Positions 33,589 through 42,643 of a stretch of DNA of 64,000 nucleotides are shown in pieces. Under the pieces are notes generated by a model. It was given only the letters and a program-made list of their open reading frames with translations. It did not search any database and was not told the origin of the DNA. Origin of the DNA: LC029 sp036676475 (GTDB lineage Bacteria; Bacillota; Bacilli; Aneurinibacillales; RAOX-1); assembly GCA_036676475.1 (NCBI GenBank), contig JAKFCU010000103.1, positions 15,941-79,940 on the forward strand. The letters are read 5' to 3'. The position numbers and the translations under genes are program-made. The stretch's first letter is position 1. Each line of letters opens with the position of its first letter.

Positions 33589-33716
33589 AAAAGAGGCTGA
33601 CTCATAAGGGTCTGACCCCCTACATTTAAAACGATATATAGCGACGATATCAACACCGTCATACTATATAGAGTGAATGTGGGGTCTGACCCTTAGCCTT
33701 TGAGTCAGCCTCTTTT
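33589..33716. repeat. Fold-back element family C, full copy 1
   Basis: 128 bp with ends AAAAGAGGCTGACTCA and TGAGTCAGCCTCTTTT, an inner pair AAGGGTCTGACCCC / GGGGTCTGACCCTT, and a centre of ACGATATATAGCGACG and CGTCATACTATATAG. The whole element folds back on itself. A second full copy lies at 51373. It follows pckA and can act as its terminator. Confidence 0.88.
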
Positions 33717-33904
33717 GTCTATGCAAATCTTCAAGTTGGTCAAAATCAGGACTACTGGGATGTATACATAGAAAAAAGAAAAAAGTGAAGTTAATACTTT
33801 CCTATAGGGTAACAAATACTATAGAATAGTACATGGCGGTTAGGGTGGACAAGCTCTCCACTTTTTAAACAAAAATATTTAAAAAATATGTCTATAGTGT
33901 TTCC
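33717..33904. other. Intergenic stretch before the suf promoter
   Basis: No gene was seen. A short hairpin GTGGACAAGCTCTCCAC followed by TTTTT (33846-33867) looks like a small terminator without an obvious gene before it. Confidence 0.4.
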
Positions 33905-33932
33905 TTGATTTAATTATCTGTTATACTATAAT
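33905..33932 (+). promoter_or_regulatory. Sigma-A-type promoter of the suf operon
   Basis: TTGATT (33905-33910) and TATAAT (33927-33932) are 16 bp apart. The sequence GATGATAATCAATTGAGAAT immediately downstream (33941-33960) has a partial likeness to a Fur box (TGATAATCA half only) and would cover the transcription start. Confidence 0.6.
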
Positions 33933-34015
33933 ATAAATGAGATGATAATCAATTGAGAATGGAGAACGATAGTTTCCATGACATTGAGAGTCGAATGGAA
34001 ATGGAGGATGCTTAT

Positions 34016-34804
34016 ATGTCACAAGTACCACATTTGAAAATAGAAGATTTTAGGGTTTCGGTTGAGAATAAAGAAATCCTAAAAGGACTTAATCTAGAAA
34101 TTAAAGGTGGAGAAGTCCATGCAATCATGGGACCCAATGGAACAGGAAAGAGTACTCTTTCATCTGCTATTATGGGCCACCCCAAATATAAAGTAACCGG
34201 TGGTTCCGTTACACTTGATGGTGAGAATGTATTGGAAATGGCAGTGGATGAACGAGCCCGCAAAGGAATCTTTCTTGCTATGCAGTATCCAAGCGAAATC
34301 AGCGGGGTAACCAATGCAGACTTCCTGCGCAGTGCCATCAATGCTCGCCGCGGCGAAGGAAATGAAATTTCTTTAATGAAGTTCATTCGTGAAATGGAAA
34401 AGAAAATGAAGACGTTAGAAATGGATGAAGCTTTCAGTCATCGTTATCTAAATGAAGGTTTTTCCGGCGGAGAAAAGAAAAGAAATGAAATCCTGCAAAT
34501 GATGATGGTTCAGCCTCGCATTGCAATTTTAGATGAAATTGACTCAGGCTTAGATATTGATGCTCTAAAAGTGGTTGCAAAAGGTGTCAATGAAATGCTT
34601 AGTCCAGATTTAGGGGTGCTTGTGATTACCCACTATCAACGTCTATTAAATTATATAAAGCCTGATTTTGTACATGTGATGATGCAGGGCCATATTGTGA
34701 AGTCTGGTGGTACTGAATTGGCAGAGCGTTTAGAAGCGGAAGGGTATGACTGGATCAAGGATGAGCTGGGAATTGTTGACGAAACCGTTGGCGCTGAAGC
34801 GTAA
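34016..34804 (+). CDS. sufC: Fe-S cluster assembly ATPase SufC
   Basis: A 262-residue soluble ABC-type ATPase that drives the SufBCD scaffold. Walker A is MGPNGTGKSTLS, the signature FSGGEKKRNEILQ and Walker B PRIAILDEIDSGLD, typical of SufC. ATG 34016 (GGAGG eight bases upstream) is preferred over the upstream in-frame codon, which would add 21 non-conserved residues. First gene of sufCDSUB, the usual Gram-positive order. Confidence 0.97.
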   Translation: MSQVPHLKIEDFRVSVENKEILKGLNLEIKGGEVHAIMGPNGTGKSTLSSAIMGHPKYKVTGGSVTLDGENVLEMAVDERARKGIFLAMQYPSEISGVTNADFLRSAINARRGEGNEISLMKFIREMEKKMKTLEMDEAFSHRYLNEGFSGGEKKRNEILQMMMVQPRIAILDEIDSGLDIDALKVVAKGVNEMLSPDLGVLVITHYQRLLNYIKPDFVHVMMQGHIVKSGGTELAERLEAEGYDWIKDELGIVDETVGAEA

Positions 34805-34818
34805 GGGGAGGTGCTGAC

Positions 34819-36129
34819 ATGAGTGTAGAGATGAAATTGCAATTTGACCGTGAAATGATCACCCATTATTCCAAGCAGGCTGGAGAGCCTGAGTGGATGC
34901 TTCAATTACGTCTGCAGGGGTTTGATCATTATGACCAACTGACTCTTCCTAGCCTAGAAAAAATGAAAATCGACAAGTGGAATATCGATCATTTTATTCC
35001 ATTTAAGCAGCATGCTTCTGTATCAGATGTTGACCAACTTCCTGAAGAAGTAAGAGAATTAATAACGAAGCAGGAAGGACAGACTAAAGCTGTTTTAGTG
35101 CAACAAGATGCTTCGGTCATTTATACCTGTATTCCTGAAGAGTTGAAAAACCAAGGTGTTGTTTTTGAGTCCTTGCAGACAGCTCTTCATCATCATAGTG
35201 AGTTGATACAAAAACACTTCATGCAAAAAGGTAATAAGGCAGATTCGAATAAAATTTCGGCTTTGCATGCAGCAGCCTGGAGTGGCGGAGTTTTTCTCTA
35301 TATTCCTAAAAATGTAGAAGTGAAAATTCCGGTTCAAGCGGTATTCTATGCTTCTGCAAGTGAATCAGGTCTTTTCCCGCATGTGTTGATCGTGGCCGAA
35401 AATCATAGTTCTGTAGAGTATGTGGACACCTACATTAACTTAGATGGAACTCAGGTTGTTCAAAACGGAATGGCCGATATCCATGTCGGAGCCGGCGCAA
35501 AAGTGAAATTCACCTCGGTGAGGGCTTTTTCCGAAGAAGTAACAGATTATATCTATCGTCATGCTACCGTGGAAAAGGACGGAAGAATGGAATGGATCCT
35601 TGGTGAAATGAATCATGGAAATACGGTAACGGAAAATATGACTCATTTACTCGGAGACGGATCCAATACTGATTCCAAGCTGATCACCATTGGTTCAGGT
35701 ACACAAAGAGAAAATGTCACAACCCGAGTTGTACACACCGGAAAGCACACCGATAGCCAAGTATTGGTAAAGGGTGTATTGAAGGATGAAGCGACAGCTA
35801 TCCTTAATGGGATTACCTTCATTGAAAAAGGGGCTACCAAAGCCAATGGAGAACAAGCTGAGAATGTATTAATGCTTAGTCCCAAGGCACGAGGAGATGC
35901 TAATCCGATCCTGTTGATTGATGAAGATGATGTAAAGGCGGGCCATGCTGCTAGTGCAGGGCAAATCAATCCTTTACAAATCTTTTATCTCATGTCCCGC
36001 GGACTTAGCAAAGCGACAGCACAGAGACTCATTATTAATGGATTTGTTGCTCCGGTTATAGATGGAATAGAAGAAAAGGGCGTGAAGGCCCTGTTGGAGA
36101 GGACAATTGAGAGGAAAGTTTCAAAATGA
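34819..36129 (+). CDS. sufD: Fe-S cluster assembly protein SufD
   Basis: A 436-residue beta-helix protein pairing with SufB and SufC in the scaffold for nascent [Fe-S] clusters. The N-terminal helical part contains QAGEPEWMLQLRLQG, and the conserved C-terminal core HAASAGQINPLQIFYLMSRG is shared with SufB. AGGGGAGGTG precedes the ATG. It overlaps sufS by four bases. Confidence 0.96.
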   Translation: MSVEMKLQFDREMITHYSKQAGEPEWMLQLRLQGFDHYDQLTLPSLEKMKIDKWNIDHFIPFKQHASVSDVDQLPEEVRELITKQEGQTKAVLVQQDASVIYTCIPEELKNQGVVFESLQTALHHHSELIQKHFMQKGNKADSNKISALHAAAWSGGVFLYIPKNVEVKIPVQAVFYASASESGLFPHVLIVAENHSSVEYVDTYINLDGTQVVQNGMADIHVGAGAKVKFTSVRAFSEEVTDYIYRHATVEKDGRMEWILGEMNHGNTVTENMTHLLGDGSNTDSKLITIGSGTQRENVTTRVVHTGKHTDSQVLVKGVLKDEATAILNGITFIEKGATKANGEQAENVLMLSPKARGDANPILLIDEDDVKAGHAASAGQINPLQIFYLMSRGLSKATAQRLIINGFVAPVIDGIEEKGVKALLERTIERKVSK

Positions 36130-37352
36130 ATATAAAAGAAATCAAAGCACAATTTCCAATCTTAAATCAAGAGATCAATGGTCATCCGCTCGTTTATTTA
36201 GATAGCGCAGCTACTTCTCAGAAACCGGTTCAAGTCATTGAAGCCATAGAGGACTACTATAAACGATATAACTCTAATGTTCATCGCGGCGTTCATACCC
36301 TCGGAACTTGGGCAACCGATGCCTACGAAGGAGCTAGAGAAAAGGTAAGGAAATTCATCAATGCTAAAGAAATGGCTGAGATTATTTTTACTCGAGGCAC
36401 CACTACAGCCTTGAATATCGTAGCTCAGTGCTATGCTCGTGAATTTTTGAAGGAAGGTGATGAAATTGTCACGACCTTCATGGAGCATCACAGTAATTTG
36501 ATTCCTTGGCAGCAGGCTGCGAAGAGAACGGGTGCGACACTGAAATATATCCCGATACAGCCAGACGGAACGATTAGATTGGAAGATGTAGAAGAAACGA
36601 TTACGGAAAAAACAAAGTTGGTGTCCATTGCATATGTATCTAATGTAATGGGGACGATTCATCCGATCAAGCAAATAGCGGAAATCGCTCACCGGAAGGG
36701 TGCCTTGCTTTGTGTCGATGCCGCACAAGGAGCACCCCATCTGAAAATAGATGTACAAGATTTGGATTGTGATTTCCTTGCTTTGTCCGGGCATAAAATG
36801 GCAGGACCAACCGGAATCGGAGCTCTTTACGGGAAAAGGTCTTATTTAGAAAAAATGTCTCCCTATGAGTATGGCGGAGAAATGATTGATTTTGTGGAAT
36901 TATATGATTCCACTTGGAAGGAACTTCCCTGGAAATTTGAAGGGGGTACTCCGATTATTGCTGGTGCCATTGGTTTGGGTGCTGCGATCGACTTTATCCA
37001 GCAGATCGGAATTGAAAATATTGAGCGTCATGAAAAACAGCTGGTTCAATATGCGATGGAGCAATTGCGCCAAATCGAAGGACTAACCATCTTTGGTCCC
37101 GAAGAAAGAAGCGGATTGGTCACGTTTAACTTGAGCGATGTACATCCTCATGATGTAGCCACAGTACTGGATGCAGAAGGAATTGCTGTTCGCGCTGGAC
37201 ATCATTGTGCACAGCCTCTCATGAAATGGTTAAAGGTTTCTTCGACAGCACGGGCTAGCTTCTATATCTATAACACGGAAGAAGACATTGACGCTCTTGT
37301 AAAAGGATTATTAAAGACAAAGGAGTATTTTGGAAATGTCTTCCTTGGATGA
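36126..37352 (+). CDS. sufS: Cysteine desulfurase SufS
   Basis: A 408-residue PLP enzyme that takes sulfur from cysteine for cluster assembly. The PLP lysine is in ALSGHKMAGPTGIGALYG and the persulfide Cys in RAGHHCAQPLMKWL, the group II short-loop arrangement that requires a partner such as SufU. It begins inside the sufD stop and its 3' end overlaps the sufU start by 17 bases. Confidence 0.97.
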   Translation: MNIKEIKAQFPILNQEINGHPLVYLDSAATSQKPVQVIEAIEDYYKRYNSNVHRGVHTLGTWATDAYEGAREKVRKFINAKEMAEIIFTRGTTTALNIVAQCYAREFLKEGDEIVTTFMEHHSNLIPWQQAAKRTGATLKYIPIQPDGTIRLEDVEETITEKTKLVSIAYVSNVMGTIHPIKQIAEIAHRKGALLCVDAAQGAPHLKIDVQDLDCDFLALSGHKMAGPTGIGALYGKRSYLEKMSPYEYGGEMIDFVELYDSTWKELPWKFEGGTPIIAGAIGLGAAIDFIQQIGIENIERHEKQLVQYAMEQLRQIEGLTIFGPEERSGLVTFNLSDVHPHDVATVLDAEGIAVRAGHHCAQPLMKWLKVSSTARASFYIYNTEEDIDALVKGLLKTKEYFGNVFLG

Positions 37353-37764
37353 TTTATACCGTCGGGTTATTATGGATCACTATCAAAATCCTCGTAATCG
37401 CGGGGAATTGGATACGGATTCCCTCACCATCAATTTGAATAACCCTACCTGTGGTGATCGGATTCAGCTGCAATTAAAGGTAGAGGATAATATTATTAAA
37501 GATGTTAAATTTGTTGGTGAGGGCTGTTCTATAAGCATGTCTTCTGCATCCATGATGACGCAAGCGATTAAAGGAACAACCGTGAAGGAAGCCCTTAAGC
37601 TTGCCGATCTCTTTTCACGTATGATGAAAGGGGAAGAAATAGATGAAGAAGATTTGGATTTGGGCGACATTGAGGCCCTGCAGGGAGTCGCTAAATTCCC
37701 TGCCCGGATCAAGTGTGCGACCCTGGCCTGGAAGGCGCTCCAACAAGGAGTGCGGGTCGAATAG
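37336..37764 (+). CDS. sufU: Sulfur-transfer protein SufU
   Basis: A 142-residue IscU-like zinc protein that accepts persulfide sulfur from SufS in Gram-positive bacteria. The three conserved cysteines lie in NNPTCGDRI, GEGCSISM and RIKCATL, and the SufU-specific insertion with YxNP-like DHYQNPRNRG is present. ATG 37336 is chosen for AAAGGAG ten bases upstream; it lies inside the sufS coding end. Confidence 0.96.
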   Translation: MSSLDDLYRRVIMDHYQNPRNRGELDTDSLTINLNNPTCGDRIQLQLKVEDNIIKDVKFVGEGCSISMSSASMMTQAIKGTTVKEALKLADLFSRMMKGEEIDEEDLDLGDIEALQGVAKFPARIKCATLAWKALQQGVRVE

Positions 37765-37828
37765 GCTGTCAGTTATCATCTGCCCCAGTTTGAACGATGG
37801 ATGATTAAGAAGGAGGGAGTTAACAGTG

Positions 37829-39226
37829 ATGGCTAAAAAAGCACCTGAGCTTTCCGAATACCAATTTGGTTTTCACGATAAAGATGTATCGATATTTAAA
37901 ACAAAAAAAGGCCTTACCAAGGAAATTGTAGAAGAAATTTCCCGAATGAAGGATGAACCGGTGTGGATGCTGGAATACCGTCTGAAGGCTTTGGATTTAT
38001 TCTTTAGTATGCCGATGCCCCAATGGGGTGGTGAGTTAAAAGAACTTGATTTTGACTCCATTACCTATTATGTTAAGCCTTCTGAAAAGGTAGGAAAGAC
38101 ATGGGAGGAAGTCCCAACGGAAATCAAGGCTACCTTCGATAAGCTGGGAATTCCGGAAGCAGAGCAAAAGTTTCTAGCCGGGGTTTCAGCGCAATATGAA
38201 TCAGAAGTAGTCTATCACAGTATGCAGGAAGATTTGGAAAAATTAGGTATTCTATTTACAGATATGGATTCCGCTCTGCGCGAATATCCGGAGATTGTTA
38301 AGGAATACTTTGGTACCGTCATTCCTCCTACAGACAATAAATTTGCCGCGCTGAATACCGCTGTTTGGTCTGGCGGAAGTTTTATCTATGTTCCTCCAGG
38401 TGTAAAGTGTGAGCAACCGCTGCAAGCCTACTTCCGGATTAACACCGAGAATATGGGTCAGTTCGAGCGTACCCTGATTATTGCAGATGAAGACAGCTTT
38501 GTTCATTACGTAGAGGGATGTACCGCTCCGATCTATTCCACAGATTCTCTTCACAGTGCCGTTGTAGAGATTCTGGTGAAGAAGCGTGCCCGCTGCCGTT
38601 ATACAACGATTCAAAACTGGTCCAATAATGTATATAATCTGGTGACCAAGCGTGCTATTGCACAGGAAGATGCAACTATGGAATGGATTGATGGAAATAT
38701 AGGCAGTAAGCTTACCATGAAGTATCCTGCAGTTGTTATGGTTGGTCCGCGTGCTAAAGGGGTTGTCATCTCCATTGCAGTCGCTGGTAAAGGAATGCAT
38801 CAGCATGCTGGGGCCAAGATGACTCACCTAGCCCCTGATTGTTCTTCAACCATCGTGTCGAAGAGTCTCAGTAAGCATGGCGGAAAAGTAACCTATATGG
38901 GACTGTCAAAATTCGGAAGAAATTCAGCAGGCTCCAAATCTAATATCAAGTGTGATACCATTATCTTGGATGATATTTCTACATCCGATACCATTCCTTA
39001 CAACGAAGTGCAAAACGACAGTGTAACCCTGGAACATGAAGCAACCGTGTCTAAGGTAAGTGAAGATCAGCTCTTCTACTTGATGAGCCGTGGCTTAACA
39101 GTGGATGAGGCTACACAAATGATTGTGATGGGCTTTATCGAGCCATTTACAAAAGAATTGCCGATGGAATATGCCGTTGAAATGAACCGATTAATCAAGT
39201 TTGAAATGGAAGGTAGTATCGGATAG
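37829..39226 (+). CDS. sufB: Fe-S cluster assembly protein SufB
   Basis: A 465-residue scaffold subunit on which the cluster is built. Characteristic segments are MLEYRLKALDLF, NTAVWSGGSFIYVPPGVKCE, VEGCTAPIYSTDSLH, GSKSNIKCDTIILDD and EDQLFYLMSRGL. AGGAGGGAG precedes the start. The gap of 64 bp after sufU has no hairpin, so sufB ends the operon. A weak terminator (39239-39277) follows. Confidence 0.97.
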   Translation: MAKKAPELSEYQFGFHDKDVSIFKTKKGLTKEIVEEISRMKDEPVWMLEYRLKALDLFFSMPMPQWGGELKELDFDSITYYVKPSEKVGKTWEEVPTEIKATFDKLGIPEAEQKFLAGVSAQYESEVVYHSMQEDLEKLGILFTDMDSALREYPEIVKEYFGTVIPPTDNKFAALNTAVWSGGSFIYVPPGVKCEQPLQAYFRINTENMGQFERTLIIADEDSFVHYVEGCTAPIYSTDSLHSAVVEILVKKRARCRYTTIQNWSNNVYNLVTKRAIAQEDATMEWIDGNIGSKLTMKYPAVVMVGPRAKGVVISIAVAGKGMHQHAGAKMTHLAPDCSSTIVSKSLSKHGGKVTYMGLSKFGRNSAGSKSNIKCDTIILDDISTSDTIPYNEVQNDSVTLEHEATVSKVSEDQLFYLMSRGLTVDEATQMIVMGFIEPFTKELPMEYAVEMNRLIKFEMEGSIG

Positions 39227-39238
39227 CCCTTATATATC

Positions 39239-39278
39239 AAGGGGTTGGGTGTACGGAAGAGGCGTTTGCCCCCTTTTT
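39239..39278 (+). terminator. Terminator of the suf operon
   Basis: AAGGGGT and the later GCCCCCTTTTT pair over a loop of about 24 bases; modest strength. Confidence 0.55.
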
Positions 39279-39327
39279 AAAATTGAACATATTGTTTATT
39301 CAGGGATAAAGCTTCATCTTCAATCTT

Positions 39328-39483
39328 TTAGGTAACATGTAGATACGTGTCTGCTGTGACTTTCACGCTTGCGTGCCCAAGTCGCTCGGACACGTATTTT
39401 ATATTTACTCCAGCCTCTAGAAGGTGGACCTCGTGCGTGTGTCGAAGAACATGGGGGGATAGAAGGGGTAGGCCAGCTCTCTC
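39328..39483 (-). pseudogene. Tyrosine recombinase (integrase), C-terminal relic
   Basis: The minus-strand frame, closed upstream by TAG, encodes RAGLPLLSPHVLRHTHEVHL, then LEAGVNIKYVSERLGHASVK and VTADTYLHVT with a stop. It contains the HxLRH motif and the LGHAS box plus the catalytic Tyr (DTYLH) of phage-type integrases. About 50 codons survive of a gene that normally has 350 or more. It marks the edge of an old integrated element lying between the suf operon and yunD. Confidence 0.85.
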
Positions 39484-39550
39484 CTAAACAGAAAAGGTGA
39501 TTGGCTTGACATTGGGGAAACTAAAATAAATCGACATTTATGAAACAAAA

Positions 39551-39577
39551 AAATGAAGTTCAGTAAGAACTTCATTT
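39551..39577 (-). terminator. Terminator of the small gene at 39576-39761
   Basis: AAATGAAGTTC and GAACTTCATTT pair around AGTAA, with a T run on the minus-strand side. Confidence 0.7.
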
Positions 39578-39761
39578 AACCGTCAATGTAATTAGGATCA
39601 AATTGAATCTCATCTTTCTTCTTAAAGTTTTACCTGGATTCGTAAACTTCATCTTGTTGCTTATCGCTTTTTTCCTGATTAAATTTCTTTGCTTCGTCAA
39701 TCCTTTCTTGATTTAACTTTTTAGCTTTTTCACTGTCTTTTTCGAAAAATAAATTATCCAT
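39576..39761 (-). pseudogene. Small charged protein interrupted by an in-frame stop
   Basis: From ATG 39761 (GAGGTGATAAAA just upstream) the minus strand encodes 43 residues, MDNLFFEKDSEKAKKLNQER onward to DEVYESR, then TAA. The same frame continues with NFKKKDEIQFDPNYIDG to a second stop next to a terminator. The C-terminal part looks like a normal protein end, so the first TAA (39630-39632) is probably a nonsense mutation. If it is not, the 43-residue form is the gene. Family unknown. Confidence 0.5.
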
Positions 39762-39850
39762 TTTTATCACCTCAAGTTTAGTGTTCCAAATAAAGCATAA
39801 ATGATGTGGACTTTGAGAAAAAATACGGTCTGTAAATAATGAAAATCGGC

Positions 39851-40030
39851 TTATCGTGGATAATTATCAATCCATCCTCTACTCATCGGGTGAGATTCAT
39901 CCATTGTGCTTTCAATGACTTCTTCTAGTGTGAAACAGTCGAACGAATCATTATCCTGATTTTCTGAATTGATAAGTTCCTGTGTAATTTTCTTATCATC
40001 AGTGATAATGTCTGTATTTTGTTTGGACAT
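39851..40030 (-). CDS. Small acidic protein of unknown function
   Basis: A 59-residue product from ATG 40030 with AAGGAGG upstream; ATG 40051 would add seven residues. It begins MSKQNTDIITDDKK, is rich in Asp and Glu, and ends MSRGWIDNYPR. No cysteines pair and there is no membrane segment. It lies in the element-relic region. Not recognised. Confidence 0.5.
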   Translation of the reverse strand: MSKQNTDIITDDKKITQELINSENQDNDSFDCFTLEEVIESTMDESHPMSRGWIDNYPR

Positions 40031-40128
40031 TTTAACCAAATCCTCCTTCATGTTTTCAGTAGTTTTCCCAAATTATTGTGGAAGTAAAAATTAAATCCTG
40101 GATTTATTTTCAAACCGAATAGTAAGAT

Positions 40129-40375
40129 TTATGTGAGATTGAAATCGACAAAAAACGACTTGAATACCATGAAATCCTAGAGCGAATACTAAAAAATAAA
40201 AAGGTGATAAACGATGCCAACCCAAAATAGCCCTAAACAGCAACAAAACAAACCTAAGATCGCTCCAGGACTGGAAATGGATGAACTGGAAGAAGATGCA
40301 ACAAAAGAAGAAATTGCTAAAGGGGATTACACGGAAGTAACCAGCCTTTTTATTGATCGTATGCCAAGGGACTGA
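40129..40375 (+). other. Small gene (53 residues) preceded by an overlapping coding-like fragment
   Basis: The likely gene is 40214-40375: ATG after AAAGGTGATAAACG, encoding MPTQNSPKQQQNKPKIAPGL and, near the end, EEIAKGDYTEVTSLF. It is acidic and not recognised. In another frame, bases from about 40129 encode EIEIDKKRLEYHEILERILK up to a stop at about 40230, which looks like the tail of another lost gene. A hairpin TAGCCCGCC/GGTGGGCTA with a T run (40497-40532) may be the terminator. Confidence 0.5.
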
Positions 40376-40596
40376 TGCAATGTATAAACTTATACTTTGT
40401 GGTTTAAGTGTTATAAATCAAACGATTGTATATTGCTATTTATTTTATTTGTAGTAAAATGTCATATTATGTCGAATGTTTTTATGTTTTTACATCCTTT
40501 AGCCCGCCGAGTTTTGGTGGGCTACTTTTTTTGTTTGCATACAGTTTCAGCGAGAAAGGGATAATACGCCTAATATGAATAAGGGGGCTCGCCACG

Positions 40597-40897
40597 ATGG
40601 AAGGGAATAAGGATGATTTCAAAGTTGAAAAAATCGAAGATTTAACCCAAGTTCTAGAGGTAATCAACGCAAAAGGAGATACTGGAGAAATAGAAGACGT
40701 ACTTGAGGATCCCAAGGTAAATGATTCTAGTAGAACCAAGATAGAAGGTAATGATGTGTTATGCCGCAGCTAATTTAAAGGAAGTAGTTGGAGATCGGGA
40801 GTTGACGGTCTATTCCATTCAAAGCATATTTGGGATCGATGGAAACCAAGCGATGACATTGCTAAGCTATTTGGTGGAGAATCGTATGATTTCATAA
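40597..40897 (+). pseudogene. Frameshifted gene with an FtsK-gamma-like winged-helix tail
   Basis: Frame one (40597-40773, GGGGG upstream) encodes MEGNKDDFKVEKIEDLTQVL onward to KIEGNDVLCRS and a stop. A second frame (to 40897) encodes YAAANLKEVVGDRELTVYSI, then QSIFGIDGNQAMTLLSYLV and ENRMIS. Removing one T from TT at 40759-40760 joins them as NDVYAAANLKEVV. The tail follows the FtsK/SpoIIIE gamma-domain pattern (helix, SIQxxFxIxxNxAxxLL, strand). It is probably a small DNA-binding gene of the integrated element, broken by a one-base insertion; overlapping genes remain possible. Confidence 0.5.
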
Positions 40898-40911
40898 GCA
40901 TATGTAAAATG

Positions 40912-40944
40912 AAGCCTTCTATCGATTAAGTAGAAGGCTTTTCT
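40912..40944 (+). terminator. Terminator after the FtsK-gamma-like gene
   Basis: AAGCCTTCT and AGAAGGCTT pair around ATCGATTAAGT, then TTTC. Confidence 0.75.
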
Positions 40945-41189
40945 GATTCCTCAATTAATTAATCCCCATGATACTTCCACAGGCACAGTTACAAGCTGTG
41001 CAAGTTTAAGGGCCACCATAAAAAGGGGAGTAAAATGGAAATAGAAGGTTTCCTCATACAGTAAGATCTAGTATGATGAATAATACATATTGCTATTTCC
41101 TCACTTCATTAGAGTAACTTTGACATCAAGGGGGAAAATGAAGGCTGAAGGGTTGGATAATTGAATAGAGGATAGGGAAGGGAGATAAT

Positions 41190-42620
41190 ATGTCATCGGA
41201 GAAGGTTCATATTTTACATACGAATGATATACATAGCCATTTCGGTCAAATGCCCTTTATTGCAGGAGGAATTCGCCAACTTCAACGTGAATGCCTGGAA
41301 AAGGGAGAACAGAGTGTCGTGGTTGACCTGGGTGATCATGCCGATCGTATGAGTTCGATTACAGAAGGGACTTTGGGCAGCGCCAATGTAGAAATTATGA
41401 ATCTTTCCGGCTACAGGTATGCTGCTGTTGGAAACAATGAGGGCTTAACGTTTCCTAAGGACCGCTTACTTTCTTACTATGACAATGCCCGGTTTACTGT
41501 ATTATGCAGTAATATGTTGGATGCAGACACACAACAGTATCCTCCTTTTATGAAGCCTTACATAATAGATGACATTGGATCACTTAAGGTATGCTGGATT
41601 AGTGTAACGGCAAACTATCCCGTTTATAATCTATTAGGGTGGGAAGTGTTAAAGCCTAATAGGCAAATTGGAAAAATTGTGACAAAAATACGGAAACAGG
41701 TAGATCTCGTTATTATTCTGTCCCATACAGGTTATAAAAATGATATCCTTTTAGCAAAGGAAGTTTCAGGTATTGATCTTATCATCGGTTCCCATACCCA
41801 TGATTTGCTTGAATCAGGAGTGGAAGTGAATAATACTTTTATCATACAGGCTGGAAAGTTTGGACAATACCTAGGTCAAACTACGATTGAATTCGATCCT
41901 GATACCAAACAAATGATAAAGATAACCGGAAAATGTCACGATGTTAGCCTTTTTCCCAAAGCATCGGATATTGAAAGCTTGATTATGGAAAAACAAAAGC
42001 TAGCGGATCAAGTGCTGGGCCCTTCCATCGTGAGTCTTGAGCATGAATTTCCCGTTGATTGGTTCTCAGAGTCACCTCTTGGTAACCTTTTAGCAGGAGG
42101 AATAAGGGATTGGGTGGGAGCAGAGTTGGCCATGGTAAATGCTGGACAACTGTTGTTTTCTTTGCCGAAAGGACCAGTTACAAGAAAGGATTTGCATGCT
42201 CTATGTCCACATCCTATCAATCCATGTAAGCTTGAAATCAAAGGAATTCATATCCAAGCTATTCTTGAAGAGGCTCTTACTGAAAAAAGCATCCATCGTC
42301 AAGTAAGAGGTCTAGGTTTTAGGGGAAAGGTAATGGGATGGATGTGTGTGGATGGGCTGACGGTAACGTATGATAAGGCGCGGGAGGAAGGAAATCGAAT
42401 CATACAGATTTTAGTGAACGATGATCTTCTTGAGCCTGATCAAATATATCGTGTAGGAACCATTGATATGTTTACCTTTGGATGGATTTTTCCACGTTTT
42501 AGGGAAGCTGAAAAAATTCAGTATTTCCTTCCTGAGTTTATTCGAGATGTGCTTTCCAAAGAATTAGAGAATAAAGAGGCATGGAGAAGAAGCAATAAAA
42601 TAAGATGGATACAATCATAG
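41190..42620 (+). CDS. yunD: YunD-like metallophosphoesterase / 5'-nucleotidase
   Basis: A 476-residue two-domain protein. The N-terminal calcineurin-like domain has LHTNDIHSHFG, DLGDHADRMS, AVGNNEG and GSHTHD metal ligands. The C-terminal 5'-nucleotidase domain has SPLGNLLAGGIRDW and AMVNAGQLLF. No signal peptide is visible, as in the cytoplasmic YunD subfamily, unlike secreted UshA types. GGGAGATAAT precedes the start. Substrates are not determined by the sequence. Confidence 0.9.
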   Translation: MSSEKVHILHTNDIHSHFGQMPFIAGGIRQLQRECLEKGEQSVVVDLGDHADRMSSITEGTLGSANVEIMNLSGYRYAAVGNNEGLTFPKDRLLSYYDNARFTVLCSNMLDADTQQYPPFMKPYIIDDIGSLKVCWISVTANYPVYNLLGWEVLKPNRQIGKIVTKIRKQVDLVIILSHTGYKNDILLAKEVSGIDLIIGSHTHDLLESGVEVNNTFIIQAGKFGQYLGQTTIEFDPDTKQMIKITGKCHDVSLFPKASDIESLIMEKQKLADQVLGPSIVSLEHEFPVDWFSESPLGNLLAGGIRDWVGAELAMVNAGQLLFSLPKGPVTRKDLHALCPHPINPCKLEIKGIHIQAILEEALTEKSIHRQVRGLGFRGKVMGWMCVDGLTVTYDKAREEGNRIIQILVNDDLLEPDQIYRVGTIDMFTFGWIFPRFREAEKIQYFLPEFIRDVLSKELENKEAWRRSNKIRWIQS

Positions 42621-42643
42621 CCGTTAAAAGGGAGTGTGTAAGC

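Noticed and set aside
33941..33960. Fur box at the suf promoter
   Set aside because: Only one half (TGATAATCA) fits; the other half diverges, so it is mentioned but not called.
40960..41035. Cysteine-rich peptide frame on the minus strand (CTACNCACGS)
   Set aside because: No start codon with a ribosome site in that frame and a better competing frame; likely chance.
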